Position numbers and translations under genes: made by a program
Source of the DNA: Variovorax brevis
GTDB taxonomy: Bacteria > Pseudomonadota > Gammaproteobacteria > Burkholderiales > Burkholderiaceae_C
DNA: 64,000 nucleotides
Assembly (NCBI RefSeq): GCF_030317105.1
Contig: NZ_JASZYG010000002.1
Span: forward strand, 682,001 to 746,000
Direction of reading: 5' to 3'
Shown: one piece after another, positions 54,901 through 63,526 of the stretch
How the letters are laid out: each line of letters starts with the position of its first letter
Numbering within the stretch: position 1 is the stretch's first letter
The notes under the pieces: generated by a model
Told to the model about the DNA's origin: nothing
Databases searched by the model: none
What the model saw: only the letters and a program-made list of their open reading frames with translations

Positions 54901-54984
54901 AGAACGCGGTGCGGTCCGCGCATTGCAGCTGACTGCGCGAGATTTCAACTGCCCGAGAGCCTGCTGCAGAAAAGCAAAAGCGAT

Positions 54985-55007
54985 CTGCGGGTGCGCAGCT
55001 TTTTCTT
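54985..55007 (+). terminator. Terminator-like hairpin between tssK and tssL
   Basis: CTGCG-GGTG-CGCAG is followed by CTTTTTCTT. The stem is only five bases, so termination would be partial. Confidence 0.45.
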
Positions 55008-55081
55008 CATGAGCCAGTAAGCGCCCCACGCGATTTTTTCCCAGTTCCATCTATTCGTCTATTCATCGTTCCAAGGCATTC

Positions 55082-56560
55082 ATGTTCGACAACAACTCTA
55101 CGCAAGAGATCGCCGGCGGAACCAGCGGACTCCAGCCTCGCGCCGATCAGGACGATCGAGTCGGGGAAGCGGCCGCATCAGGGGACATCCCTCTGGGCGT
55201 CCAGTTGGCGCCGGAGCCTTCGGCCCAGGTGCGACTGACGGCAGTCAAGGCCGCACAGAACCCATTGCTCGAAGCAGCACAGCCATTGCTTCGTGCTCTT
55301 GCCGACATGCCCGCCAAGCTCGAGCCGACAAGCGTTCGCGTCCTGCATCGCCTGCTGGAGCGCGAGGTCGTCAGCTTTCAGTCGCTGTGCAGCCACGCGC
55401 AGATCAAGCACGAGCACATGGTTGCTGCGAGCTATTCGCTGTGCACCGCATTGGACGAAGCGGCCAACAGCACGCAGTGGGGCGGGGGGCAGGGCGGCGA
55501 GGCCGGCGTCTGGGCCTCCCAGCAACTCGCTGCGCAGTTTCACGGGGACACGAAGGGCGGGGACAAGTTCTTCCTGCTGGTGGGGCGTTTGGCCGCAAGC
55601 CCGAAGGAACACACCGATCTTCTGGAGCTGATGTACCAGATTCTGGGCGTGGGTTTCGAAGGGCGTTTCAGCACGGCCACCAACGGACGGCGTCAACTGG
55701 AGACGATTCGGCACCGGCTGCTTACGCTGCTGGCCGCCGCGCGGGGTGATGTACCGAACGATCTGTCGCCGCACTGGAAGGGCGTGGGCACGGGCAAGTT
55801 CCGTTTGCTGCGAAGCATTCCGGTGTGGGTCACCTTTTCACTGCTGGCGCTGGCACTGCTCGGCATATTTGGCTGGTACAAGTATCAGCTCACGCGGGAG
55901 AGTGGCGAGGTCGTGCACGGCATCGAAGCCATTGGCCAACTGCGCCCGCCGCAAGCGGCACCGGCGCCACCGCACAAGCCGCTTCGCCTCAAAGAACTGC
56001 TGTCCGCGGAGATTGCGCGCGGTACCGTCAGCGTGGACGAAGACGACAAGCACAGCACGGTGACCTTCAAGGGCGACGACATGTTTGTCCCCGGACAGGC
56101 GCGCCTGAACGCAAAGATCCTGCCGGTGCTGGCGAAGGTTGCCGAAGAGATCAACAACGTTTCAGGCACCGTCTTCGTGACGGGGCATTCGGACGATCGG
56201 CCCATCAAGACGCGTGAGTTCCCGAACAACCAGGTGCTGAGCGAAAAGCGGGCTGCCGCCGTTGCCGACGTGTTCAAGGAAAAGGGCGTCGATGCCTCGC
56301 GCATTCAGACCGAAGGGCGGGGCGATACGACGCCGGTGGCTGACAACAAGAGCGCAGCAGGTCGTGCGAAAAACCGGCGCGTGGATGTCGTGGTCACGCA
56401 AGGCGGCGACGCATCGCCATCGCGCAGCGATGCGACGCCAGCGCCAGCAGCTTCGGCTCCCGCGCGCGCAGCGTCGCCCGCAGGCGCATCGGGCGCCGCA
56501 CCCAGGGCACCGTCGCGTGTCGTGAGCGGAGCCGTCCCCGCGCGGGAAGCGGCGCGCTGA
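55082..56560 (+). CDS. tssL: T6SS membrane protein TssL with C-terminal OmpA domain
   Basis: This 492-residue protein has a DotU-like cytoplasmic domain (about 60-225, with ASYSLCTALDEAAN and FFLLVGRLAASP), a single membrane segment (about 240-262), and a periplasmic OmpA-like peptidoglycan-binding domain (about 325-450, with VTGHSDDRPI, LSEKRA and AKNRRVDVVV). A low-complexity Ala/Ser/Pro tail of about 40 residues follows. With TssM and TssJ it forms the trans-envelope complex. The extra OmpA part anchors it to the cell wall and is found only in some T6SS. A gap of about 180 bases precedes it. Confidence 0.94.
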   Translation: MFDNNSTQEIAGGTSGLQPRADQDDRVGEAAASGDIPLGVQLAPEPSAQVRLTAVKAAQNPLLEAAQPLLRALADMPAKLEPTSVRVLHRLLEREVVSFQSLCSHAQIKHEHMVAASYSLCTALDEAANSTQWGGGQGGEAGVWASQQLAAQFHGDTKGGDKFFLLVGRLAASPKEHTDLLELMYQILGVGFEGRFSTATNGRRQLETIRHRLLTLLAAARGDVPNDLSPHWKGVGTGKFRLLRSIPVWVTFSLLALALLGIFGWYKYQLTRESGEVVHGIEAIGQLRPPQAAPAPPHKPLRLKELLSAEIARGTVSVDEDDKHSTVTFKGDDMFVPGQARLNAKILPVLAKVAEEINNVSGTVFVTGHSDDRPIKTREFPNNQVLSEKRAAAVADVFKEKGVDASRIQTEGRGDTTPVADNKSAAGRAKNRRVDVVVTQGGDASPSRSDATPAPAASAPARAASPAGASGAAPRAPSRVVSGAVPAREAAR

Positions 56561-56583
56561 GCGCCGTGTCAGGGAGAGCAGTC

Positions 56584-59500
56584 ATGCAGTACTTAAAACA
56601 ATTCTTGTCTTTCATCTTTTCGCGCCAGATGTTCGCCTTCCTGGCGATGGTGGTCCTGGCGCTCGTGGTCTGGTTCGTCGGCCCCATGCTGGCGGTCGAT
56701 GGCCTGCGGCCGCTGGGTTCGGTGGGTGTGCGCGTCGCACTGATCGTGCTGCTGCTGGTCATGGGCATTCTCTGGCTGGTGAAAGGGCCCTTCAGCCTGG
56801 TGGGTGTCGCGGCCTTGTGCCTGCTGGTGTGGCACGGTGGGCCGATGCTGGCCATCGGCCAGGCAACGCCGCTGGAACCCGTCGGGGTGCGGGTGGCGAT
56901 CATTGCCGCCATCCTGGTGGTGTATGCGATCTACTGGCTCTACCGTCTTTGGCAGGCCCTGCGCAACAACGACGACCTGCTGGCAAAGTTCCTGAACTTC
57001 GGCAAGGGTGATGCCGAACAGGACGTTGCCAAGGAGGAGATCAAGACAGTCACCGCGACGGTCAACCGCGCGATCGTCCAGCTCAAGGGTTTGCGTGGCC
57101 GGGGTGGATTGCGCCGCCTGTTCGAGGGCAAGCGCTACATGTACGAGCTGCCCTGGTACATGATCGTCGGCAGCGCGGGAGCCGGAAAGACGACGGCGCT
57201 CTTGAACTCCGGCCTGCAGTTTCCCCTTGCACGCCAGGCGAACAACGCGCCGCGCAGCATGGTGCTGAACTCGGAGGGCGGTACGCTGCATTGCGACTGG
57301 TGGTTCACCAACGAAGCCGTGCTGATCGACACCGCCGGCCGCTACACCACGCAGGAAAGCAATCCGCAGACAGACCCCGCCGAATGGCACGGCTTCCTGG
57401 GCCTTTTGCGCAAGCACCGCACGCGTGCGCCGCTCAATGGCGTCATCGTCGCACTGAACGCCGCCGAGTTGCTGTTGATGAAGCCGCTGGATCGCTCAGA
57501 GCATGCGAGCATGATTCGCGACCGGCTGGCGGAATTGCGCCAGGAGCTGGGCATCCGCTTTCCCGTCTACGTCATCGTGACGAAGATGGACCTGCTGCGC
57601 GGCTTCGTCGAGTATTTCCAGTCGCTGACCAGCGAAGGGCGCACGCAGGCCTGGGGCTTCACCTTGCCCTACCAGGGCATGAAGGGGGGGCGACCGAGCG
57701 ACATCGCGGCCAACCGCGAGGCCATGCGCGCGCAGGTGGGCACGGAACTCACGCTCCTGAAAGACCGCGTCGCGGCGGGCCTGCGTACGCGCCTGAACGA
57801 AGAGTTCGACGTCGATCGCCGCCGCAAGCTGTTCGCCTTGCCGCAGGAGTTTGCGGGCATCACGGTGCCACTCGTGGAGATGCTCGACGAGGTGTTCCTC
57901 GATTCGCGCTTCGACGCCACGCAGCAGTACAACACCCTGCGCGGCGTTTATTTCACGAGCGGTGCGCAGTCGGAGGTGGACGTGCCGGCCAACCCGGATA
58001 CGTTGCTCGAGCGCCTGCGCAAGAGCATGGGATTGCCGCAGCGCAGCTTGCGCGCAGTGGGCGCCGCAGCTGCGATCCGCGAACCTGCCAACGCGGAAAC
58101 CGGCAAGGCGCCCGAGGAAAGCAGCGAAACGGACGCAGCTTCAACCCCAGCCACCGCAACGACCGCGACCAGGAAGCCGGATGCAGCACCTGTTCCGCTC
58201 GACACTTCGCCCTCACGTGGACAGCAGGGCTTCTTCATCCACCAGTTGCTGACAAGGATCATCATTCCGGAAGCGCATCTGGTTCGCCCGAACCTCCGAT
58301 GGGAATTCCGCTTCCGCATGCTGCGCCTGCTGGGTCACACCCTGGCGGTGGTCCTGTTCGGATGGCTCGCGGGTGCATTGGTCCTGAGCCACGGCAACAA
58401 TCGCCAGTACCTCGACACCGTCGGCCAGCGCACGCAGGAACTCGCCGACCGTGTAAAGGCCCTGTATGCCGACTTCAAGCTGACGGGCGTGCCCGATGTG
58501 CTCAACGGCGCGCGAGAACTCCCCGGCTATTCGGGGCTGGACCTGAACGATCCGCCGGGCAGCTTCACCTACGGCCTGTATTCGGCGCCGCCGGTCCTGG
58601 ACGCCACCAAGGCGACCTACGCCGCACTGCAAGACCACATGCTGCTGCCATCCATCGTGCAGCGCATGGAGGACGTCCTGACCCGGAGCGTGGCGGAACG
58701 CGATTCCAAGTCGGCCTACGAAACGCTTCGCGTCTACAAGCTCCTGCACGACAAGGAGCGCTACATGAAGGGCGGCGCGCAGGACATCCGCGAGTGGGTG
58801 CTCAAGGACTGGGCGACGGCCGACAGCGCGTCTGCGTTCGGAGGCCGTGCGTCGATGGTCGGCCACGTGCAGGCCTTGTTCTCGGGCGCGCGGCCCGTGC
58901 AGTCGAACTCGCTGCCCAACGAAGCGCTGATTCGCCAGGTGCAGGACTTCCTGAACAGCAACACATCGACGCAGCGTGTCTTCGAGCGCGCCAAGGCAGC
59001 GATGCAATCGGAGGCGCCGCAGGAGTTCACGCTGGTGCGCGCCGTGGGGCCGCAGGCCGGCACGGTGTTCTCGCGCGCCGGCGGCCAGCCGCTCGAGAAG
59101 GGCGTGCCCGGCCTGTTCACCTATGACGGCTATCACGATCTCTTCAACAAGCGCCTGCCCGAGTTCGTGGGCAAGGCGCTGGAGGACGACGCATGGGTCA
59201 TGGGTCGCGGCACCGTCGCCAAGGGCAAGGACAAAGGGATCCTGGGTGATCAAAGCCCCCTGGACGAAGTCGCGCGCAAGGCCGAACGCGACCCGCTGCT
59301 CGAAGACATCCGTCGCCAATACCTGATGGAGTACGCGCAGAACTGGGAAGCGTTCCTGAATTCGATCCGCACCGTCAGCGGCAGTGACACCACGGGCACG
59401 AGCCTCGGCTTCGACCTGAGCGTGCTGCGCCAGTTCGCGGCGCCCGATTCGCCGCTGTCGCGACTGGCGCGTGCAGCGGCGCGCGAAACCACCTTGTCGC

Positions 59501-60762
59501 GCCCGCTCGTCACGCGGGCGCAGCAGGACAAGAGCTTCCTGGACAAGGCCACCGACGAACTCAACAAGCAGTCCCACGAGATCGGCAAGAACTTCGGCAT
59601 TCGCCCCGAAGAGCGCCTGGAAAAGCAGATCGTCGACAACCGCTTTGCGGCGCTGCGCGAAGTGGTGACGGGTCAGCCCGACATCAACGTCGCGGGCAGT
59701 GCCGGCGGCGCAACCAAGTCGGGGCTCGAAACCATCTCCGGTCTTCTCAACGAGTTCTACACCCTGCTGGTGGTGGCCGACACGGCCCTCAACGCCGGCA
59801 GCCTGCCGCCCGGCGGCGCTGAAGTGGGTGCACGTTTGAAGCTGGAGGCCGGCAAATTGCCGGCCCCCTTTCGTGAGGTGCTGACCGCCCTGTCGTCCAG
59901 CGGCAGCGAAAAGGTCGTGCAAGGCGCGACTCTCATCCTGCGCAAGCAGGCGCAGGCGCAACTCGACCGCATCATGGGCATGATGGCCCTGCAGGTCAGC
60001 GAGCCCTGCAAGCGCGGCGTGGAAGGCCGCTATCCGCTGGCAGCCGTGGCGCAGGACGCTTCCATCGAAGACTTCACGCTGGTGTTTGCCGCCGGCGGCG
60101 CCGCCGATGAGTTCTTCACCAAATACCTCGCGCCTTTTGTCGACACCAGCGTACGGCCGTGGCGCTACAAGAGTCCCGATTTCGCGAACACCATGGTGGG
60201 CGCCGAGACCATCGCCAACGGCACGCCGCCCGCGCCCGCCGCCACGGGGCCGACGATGCTGGGCGAATTGCTCAAGCTGCTCGCGCAAAGCGGGCCGAAC
60301 CTCGACGCGTTCTACCGGGCAAAGCAGATTCGCGACCTGTTCTTCCGCGATGCGGGCGGCAAGAAGTTTTCGTGGAAGATGGACCTGAAGGTCCAGGAAC
60401 TCGAGCCGAGCATCACGGACCTCGTGATCGACATCGACGGCCAGGGCGATCGCTACGCGCATGGCCCGGTGCAGGCGTTCTCGGTCACCTGGCCGGGACC
60501 GCGTGGCGGCGCCATGGCGGAACTCACGGCGAATCCACGCATCACGCCGACGACCTCCAGCCTGCTGGCGCAAGGCCCGTGGGCGTTGTTTCGCCTGCTC
60601 GAAAAAGGGCGGATCGCCGACACGGCAACGCCGGGTCGTACCAGCGTCGAGTTTGCCTTCGATGGTCGCAAGGCGCTCATCGACATCGGCTCCGGCAGCC
60701 AGCCCAATCCGCTCAACAGCGACGTGCTCAAGGGCTACCGCTGCCCCGGCCGGGCCTCCTGA
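56584..60762 (+). CDS. tssM: T6SS membrane protein TssM (IcmF) with duplicated N-terminal membrane hairpin
   Basis: The 1392-residue IcmF-type protein spans the inner membrane and reaches TssJ in the periplasm. Walker A GSAGAGKT (196-203) is intact, and a later membrane segment (about 585-610) precedes the long periplasmic part. Unusually, the N-terminal hairpin is doubled: GPMLAVDGLRPLGSVGVRVALI (first) and GPMLAIGQATPLEPVGVRVAII (second) are clear copies, giving about four N-terminal membrane segments instead of two. AGGGAGAG precedes the ATG; an upstream GTG lacks such a site. The total length is at the long end of the family. Confidence 0.95.
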   Translation: MQYLKQFLSFIFSRQMFAFLAMVVLALVVWFVGPMLAVDGLRPLGSVGVRVALIVLLLVMGILWLVKGPFSLVGVAALCLLVWHGGPMLAIGQATPLEPVGVRVAIIAAILVVYAIYWLYRLWQALRNNDDLLAKFLNFGKGDAEQDVAKEEIKTVTATVNRAIVQLKGLRGRGGLRRLFEGKRYMYELPWYMIVGSAGAGKTTALLNSGLQFPLARQANNAPRSMVLNSEGGTLHCDWWFTNEAVLIDTAGRYTTQESNPQTDPAEWHGFLGLLRKHRTRAPLNGVIVALNAAELLLMKPLDRSEHASMIRDRLAELRQELGIRFPVYVIVTKMDLLRGFVEYFQSLTSEGRTQAWGFTLPYQGMKGGRPSDIAANREAMRAQVGTELTLLKDRVAAGLRTRLNEEFDVDRRRKLFALPQEFAGITVPLVEMLDEVFLDSRFDATQQYNTLRGVYFTSGAQSEVDVPANPDTLLERLRKSMGLPQRSLRAVGAAAAIREPANAETGKAPEESSETDAASTPATATTATRKPDAAPVPLDTSPSRGQQGFFIHQLLTRIIIPEAHLVRPNLRWEFRFRMLRLLGHTLAVVLFGWLAGALVLSHGNNRQYLDTVGQRTQELADRVKALYADFKLTGVPDVLNGARELPGYSGLDLNDPPGSFTYGLYSAPPVLDATKATYAALQDHMLLPSIVQRMEDVLTRSVAERDSKSAYETLRVYKLLHDKERYMKGGAQDIREWVLKDWATADSASAFGGRASMVGHVQALFSGARPVQSNSLPNEALIRQVQDFLNSNTSTQRVFERAKAAMQSEAPQEFTLVRAVGPQAGTVFSRAGGQPLEKGVPGLFTYDGYHDLFNKRLPEFVGKALEDDAWVMGRGTVAKGKDKGILGDQSPLDEVARKAERDPLLEDIRRQYLMEYAQNWEAFLNSIRTVSGSDTTGTSLGFDLSVLRQFAAPDSPLSRLARAAARETTLSRPLVTRAQQDKSFLDKATDELNKQSHEIGKNFGIRPEERLEKQIVDNRFAALREVVTGQPDINVAGSAGGATKSGLETISGLLNEFYTLLVVADTALNAGSLPPGGAEVGARLKLEAGKLPAPFREVLTALSSSGSEKVVQGATLILRKQAQAQLDRIMGMMALQVSEPCKRGVEGRYPLAAVAQDASIEDFTLVFAAGGAADEFFTKYLAPFVDTSVRPWRYKSPDFANTMVGAETIANGTPPAPAATGPTMLGELLKLLAQSGPNLDAFYRAKQIRDLFFRDAGGKKFSWKMDLKVQELEPSITDLVIDIDGQGDRYAHGPVQAFSVTWPGPRGGAMAELTANPRITPTTSSLLAQGPWALFRLLEKGRIADTATPGRTSVEFAFDGRKALIDIGSGSQPNPLNSDVLKGYRCPGRAS

Positions 60763-60772
60763 TTGCATTGTC

Positions 60773-61525
60773 ATGTTGCGTAAAATCATCGAGTCCAACC
60801 TGGTCACGCCGCCTGCCATCTGGGGCAAGCTCCCGGCGCATTCGGACTTCGTGCGCCACGGCATGCGCCACGGTGAAAGCGAAGGCTGGCAGCCTTGGCT
60901 CGCCCAATTGGGGCGCGCCGCTGCAAACGACGAAGAAGGCGATTCGCCGGCCGTGCTGCCTTCTGCCTTCGTGTTGCCGCCGGGAACGCTGTCGTTTGCG
61001 TCGAAGCGTTTCGTGGTCGGCGTCATCACACCATCCAGCGATGGTGTCGGGCGACGTCACCCGCTGCTGGTCTACCACCTCGCGCATCCGCGCTGGGTGC
61101 AACGGCATTTTGAATCTCACGTGCGTCAACCGCGCGACTGGTTGTTCTGGCTCGCGCGTGCGATTGCGCGCCATACCAACGAAGTGAACATCTCGGACAT
61201 GCCGTCGCTGCGGCGCACGGTGAACGAGCTGTGGAGTCTGCATGCGCCGGCCTGGACGGAGCTTTGGGCCGGCCACAAGGTGGAAGGGCGTCCGGCATCG
61301 CCGCCGATCGCTGACAACTCGGGCGCGCTGGTCGATCGGTGGGCCGGTCCCGCGTCTGCCGCCGATCTCGCAGGCCGCTTGCATGGCGTGCGTCATCTGC
61401 CGTGGGCGGATTGGCCCGAGTGCTTGCACAGGCCACACCGACATGGCGTGTTCTGGCAACAGGATGCGCAAGGCCGCTTCGTCAACGCCGCCAACCGGCT
61501 GCAAAGACTGTGGGGCGAATCGTGA
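60773..61525 (+). CDS. tagF: T6SS-associated protein TagF
   Basis: The 250-residue TagF/SciT-family protein has an IWGKLPAHSDFVRHG start, a SLSFASKRFVVGVITPSSD-like middle segment and a GRRHPLLVYHLAHP motif. TagF represses assembly post-translationally in systems with threonine phosphorylation control, and it is found more widely. Here it starts 10 bases after tssM, and its stop overlaps the start of the next gene by one base, so translation is coupled. No PpkA/PppA genes are visible in this window. Confidence 0.9.
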   Translation: MLRKIIESNLVTPPAIWGKLPAHSDFVRHGMRHGESEGWQPWLAQLGRAAANDEEGDSPAVLPSAFVLPPGTLSFASKRFVVGVITPSSDGVGRRHPLLVYHLAHPRWVQRHFESHVRQPRDWLFWLARAIARHTNEVNISDMPSLRRTVNELWSLHAPAWTELWAGHKVEGRPASPPIADNSGALVDRWAGPASAADLAGRLHGVRHLPWADWPECLHRPHRHGVFWQQDAQGRFVNAANRLQRLWGES

Positions 61526-62607
61526 TGCACGCTGCGAATGATCCATTTCCGGAAGGGGCATCCCTGACCGACCTCGCGCTGCGATTGACGCACAGCCGCG
61601 GCGCGGAGCGTGATGCGCAGATGCTGGTCCCGGCCGGGGGCGTGGGCATGGGAGCGGTGCTCGAGTTCGGGGGAGCCCCCATTCCGCAGGGGCGTGCCAG
61701 CTTGTGTCGCATCCTCTGGAATGCGCCGGACTATTGCTGGCAACTGCTCAATGGCGACGCATCGCTGGTTTGTTCGGTCAACGACGTGCGCGTGATGGTC
61801 GATCGGCCTGTGCAGATCTGGCCCGGCGACGTGATCGAAGTCGAACTGCTGCGCTTTGCAGTCGAGATAGCCCACCCTTCGATGGGCAAGGCCGCTCAGC
61901 GCTCGTCCCTGGCGGCATTGGAAGGCCTTGCGGCAGTTGATCCCGCGACGACAGCGTCGCCCAAGGCGGCGTCGGCAGAAGACGACTTCGACCTTTGCGA
62001 CCTTGCTTCGTTGGTCATGCCCACCCGGCAGGAAGAGGAATCCGAAGATCCCTTCGGCGTGCTCGACATCGAAGGTGTCGATGCCCGACCGCGAATCGAT
62101 GCGCTCCAAGGGCTCCTCGGCGACGCACCTGCACCGGCGGCTGCGCCCGTTGCACGGCCTGCGTTGCAGGTTGTGCAAAGCCCGCCGCGCCCCAAGCCGT
62201 CCAGCTCCCTGTTTGACGAACTGCACGATGAATTCGTGCGCGTGGTTCGCGATCCCACGCAGCTGGCCGGACGCACGGATTGGGAAGGCTTTCTTTCATC
62301 CGACGGCGAGCAGGCCCCGACGCTGGATGAGCTCAGCGAGCAGGCCGAATCCTTCCCCTTGTTGCGCGACATTCTCCTGCCGCGCGAAGGCATCGATCGC
62401 GTCATCGAAGACTTCGATCCACTGGGTACGCCAGACCTGATGGAGCCCGAGAAATCAGAAGACGTGTTGCATCTCTTCGCACCGGACATCGCCGGCACGG
62501 CCCGCACACACGTGCCAAGCCTGACGCGCCAGGAGCATCACGCACTCTCGCCGGACAGCCATGTGCGCATCGGCACGCGTGTGCGCAATACGGACGAAGA
62601 CGAATGA
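61525..62607 (+). CDS. tagK: TagK-like T6SS accessory protein (FHA-like N-terminus)
   Basis: This 360-residue protein's N-terminal 110 residues resemble the FHA-like domain of Burkholderiales TagK (strand-rich, with RILWNAPDYCWQLLNGDASL and WPGDVIEVELLRFAV). An acidic, Pro/Ala-rich middle follows, and then a conserved-looking C-terminal half (LFDELHDEFVRVVRDPTQL, DELSEQAESFPLLRDILLPREGIDRVIEDFDPLG). FHA domains often read phospho-Thr, which could tie it to TagF control, but no kinase gene is visible here. The start is ATG or the GTG one codon earlier; both suit TGATG overlap with tagF. The name is by similarity of layout. Confidence 0.75.
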   Translation: MHAANDPFPEGASLTDLALRLTHSRGAERDAQMLVPAGGVGMGAVLEFGGAPIPQGRASLCRILWNAPDYCWQLLNGDASLVCSVNDVRVMVDRPVQIWPGDVIEVELLRFAVEIAHPSMGKAAQRSSLAALEGLAAVDPATTASPKAASAEDDFDLCDLASLVMPTRQEEESEDPFGVLDIEGVDARPRIDALQGLLGDAPAPAAAPVARPALQVVQSPPRPKPSSSLFDELHDEFVRVVRDPTQLAGRTDWEGFLSSDGEQAPTLDELSEQAESFPLLRDILLPREGIDRVIEDFDPLGTPDLMEPEKSEDVLHLFAPDIAGTARTHVPSLTRQEHHALSPDSHVRIGTRVRNTDEDE

Positions 62608-62644
62608 ACATTCCAGTTGGCCTACAAACCATCCGATCCCATCC

Positions 62645-63526
62645 ATGACGACAACGCCCAGTTCCGCCCTTCGACACGAAAGCGCGCAATCCTTTCGCCA
62701 GTGGTCGCAGGCCCGTTCGCTCGCCGACAACCTGAGTCGCGTGGAAGCCGACGTCCGCATGCGCCCGCAAGACGCCCAGATGCGTTGGCTGCTGTTCGAA
62801 CTGCTGTGCGTGCTGGGGCAGTGGGAACGGGCACTCAAGCAGTTGCAAACCTGGGCTGAGCTCTCCAAAGAGGGAGTGGACAGCACGGCCCATGTCATGC
62901 GCGGCCTGATCCGCGCTGAGCATGCGCGTGTGGAGGTTCTTGCCGGCCGCGCCGAGGTCTTGACCGTTTCTGCATCAGAGACACCGGTGCCGGCATGGAT
63001 GGCGGGCCTGTCCCAAGCCCTGCGTGTGGCCGCGGGGGAGCTTCACGCCGGCAACGAAGACTTGCAGGCCAGCGAGGCCAGCGACGCCGCACGCGAGGCC
63101 GCGCTGGCGCAGGCGCCCGACACGCCCGGCTCCTGCGACCACCTGGGCGCCTTTTCATGGATCACGGATTCGGACACACGCATCGGGCCGGTCTGCGAGG
63201 TGATCCTCATTGGCGCCTACCGATGGCTGCCGTTTTGCGACATGCGCTCCATCACCAAGGCGCCGCCTCAGCGCCTGCTCGACCTCGTCTGGAGCCAGGT
63301 CGATATCGAACTGCGCGACGGAACGCCGCTGAAGGGCTACATGCCGATGCGATACCCCGTGCATGCGGGCGAGCGCGACGCGCTGCTGATGGCGCGCGAA
63401 ACCGTTTGGACCGAATGCGGTCGCACCGGCGTTCATGCCCGCGGCCAGAAGATGTGGATGACCGACGCGGGCGACGTTTCGCTGCTCGATCTGCGTCACT
63501 GCGAGTTCCTCCATGACGCAGGATGA
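62645..63526 (+). CDS. tagJ: TagJ/ImpE-family T6SS accessory protein
   Basis: This 293-residue ImpE/SciE-like protein has an N-terminal helical, TPR-like half (PQDAQMRWLLFELLCVLGQWERALKQL) and a beta-rich C-terminal half (AYRWLPFCDMRSITKAPP, LRDGTPLKGYMPMRYPV). TagJ binds the N-terminal region of TssB and influences ClpV recognition in Pseudomonas. The start was chosen at the ATG after the tagK stop; the frame is open further up but inside tagK. It overlaps tssE by 14 bases. Confidence 0.88.
   Translation: MTTTPSSALRHESAQSFRQWSQARSLADNLSRVEADVRMRPQDAQMRWLLFELLCVLGQWERALKQLQTWAELSKEGVDSTAHVMRGLIRAEHARVEVLAGRAEVLTVSASETPVPAWMAGLSQALRVAAGELHAGNEDLQASEASDAAREAALAQAPDTPGSCDHLGAFSWITDSDTRIGPVCEVILIGAYRWLPFCDMRSITKAPPQRLLDLVWSQVDIELRDGTPLKGYMPMRYPVHAGERDALLMARETVWTECGRTGVHARGQKMWMTDAGDVSLLDLRHCEFLHDAG

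Noticed and set aside
58213..61029. 938-codon minus-strand frame under tssM
   Set aside because: It is antisense to TssM, His/Arg/Ala-rich, with no recognisable domain.
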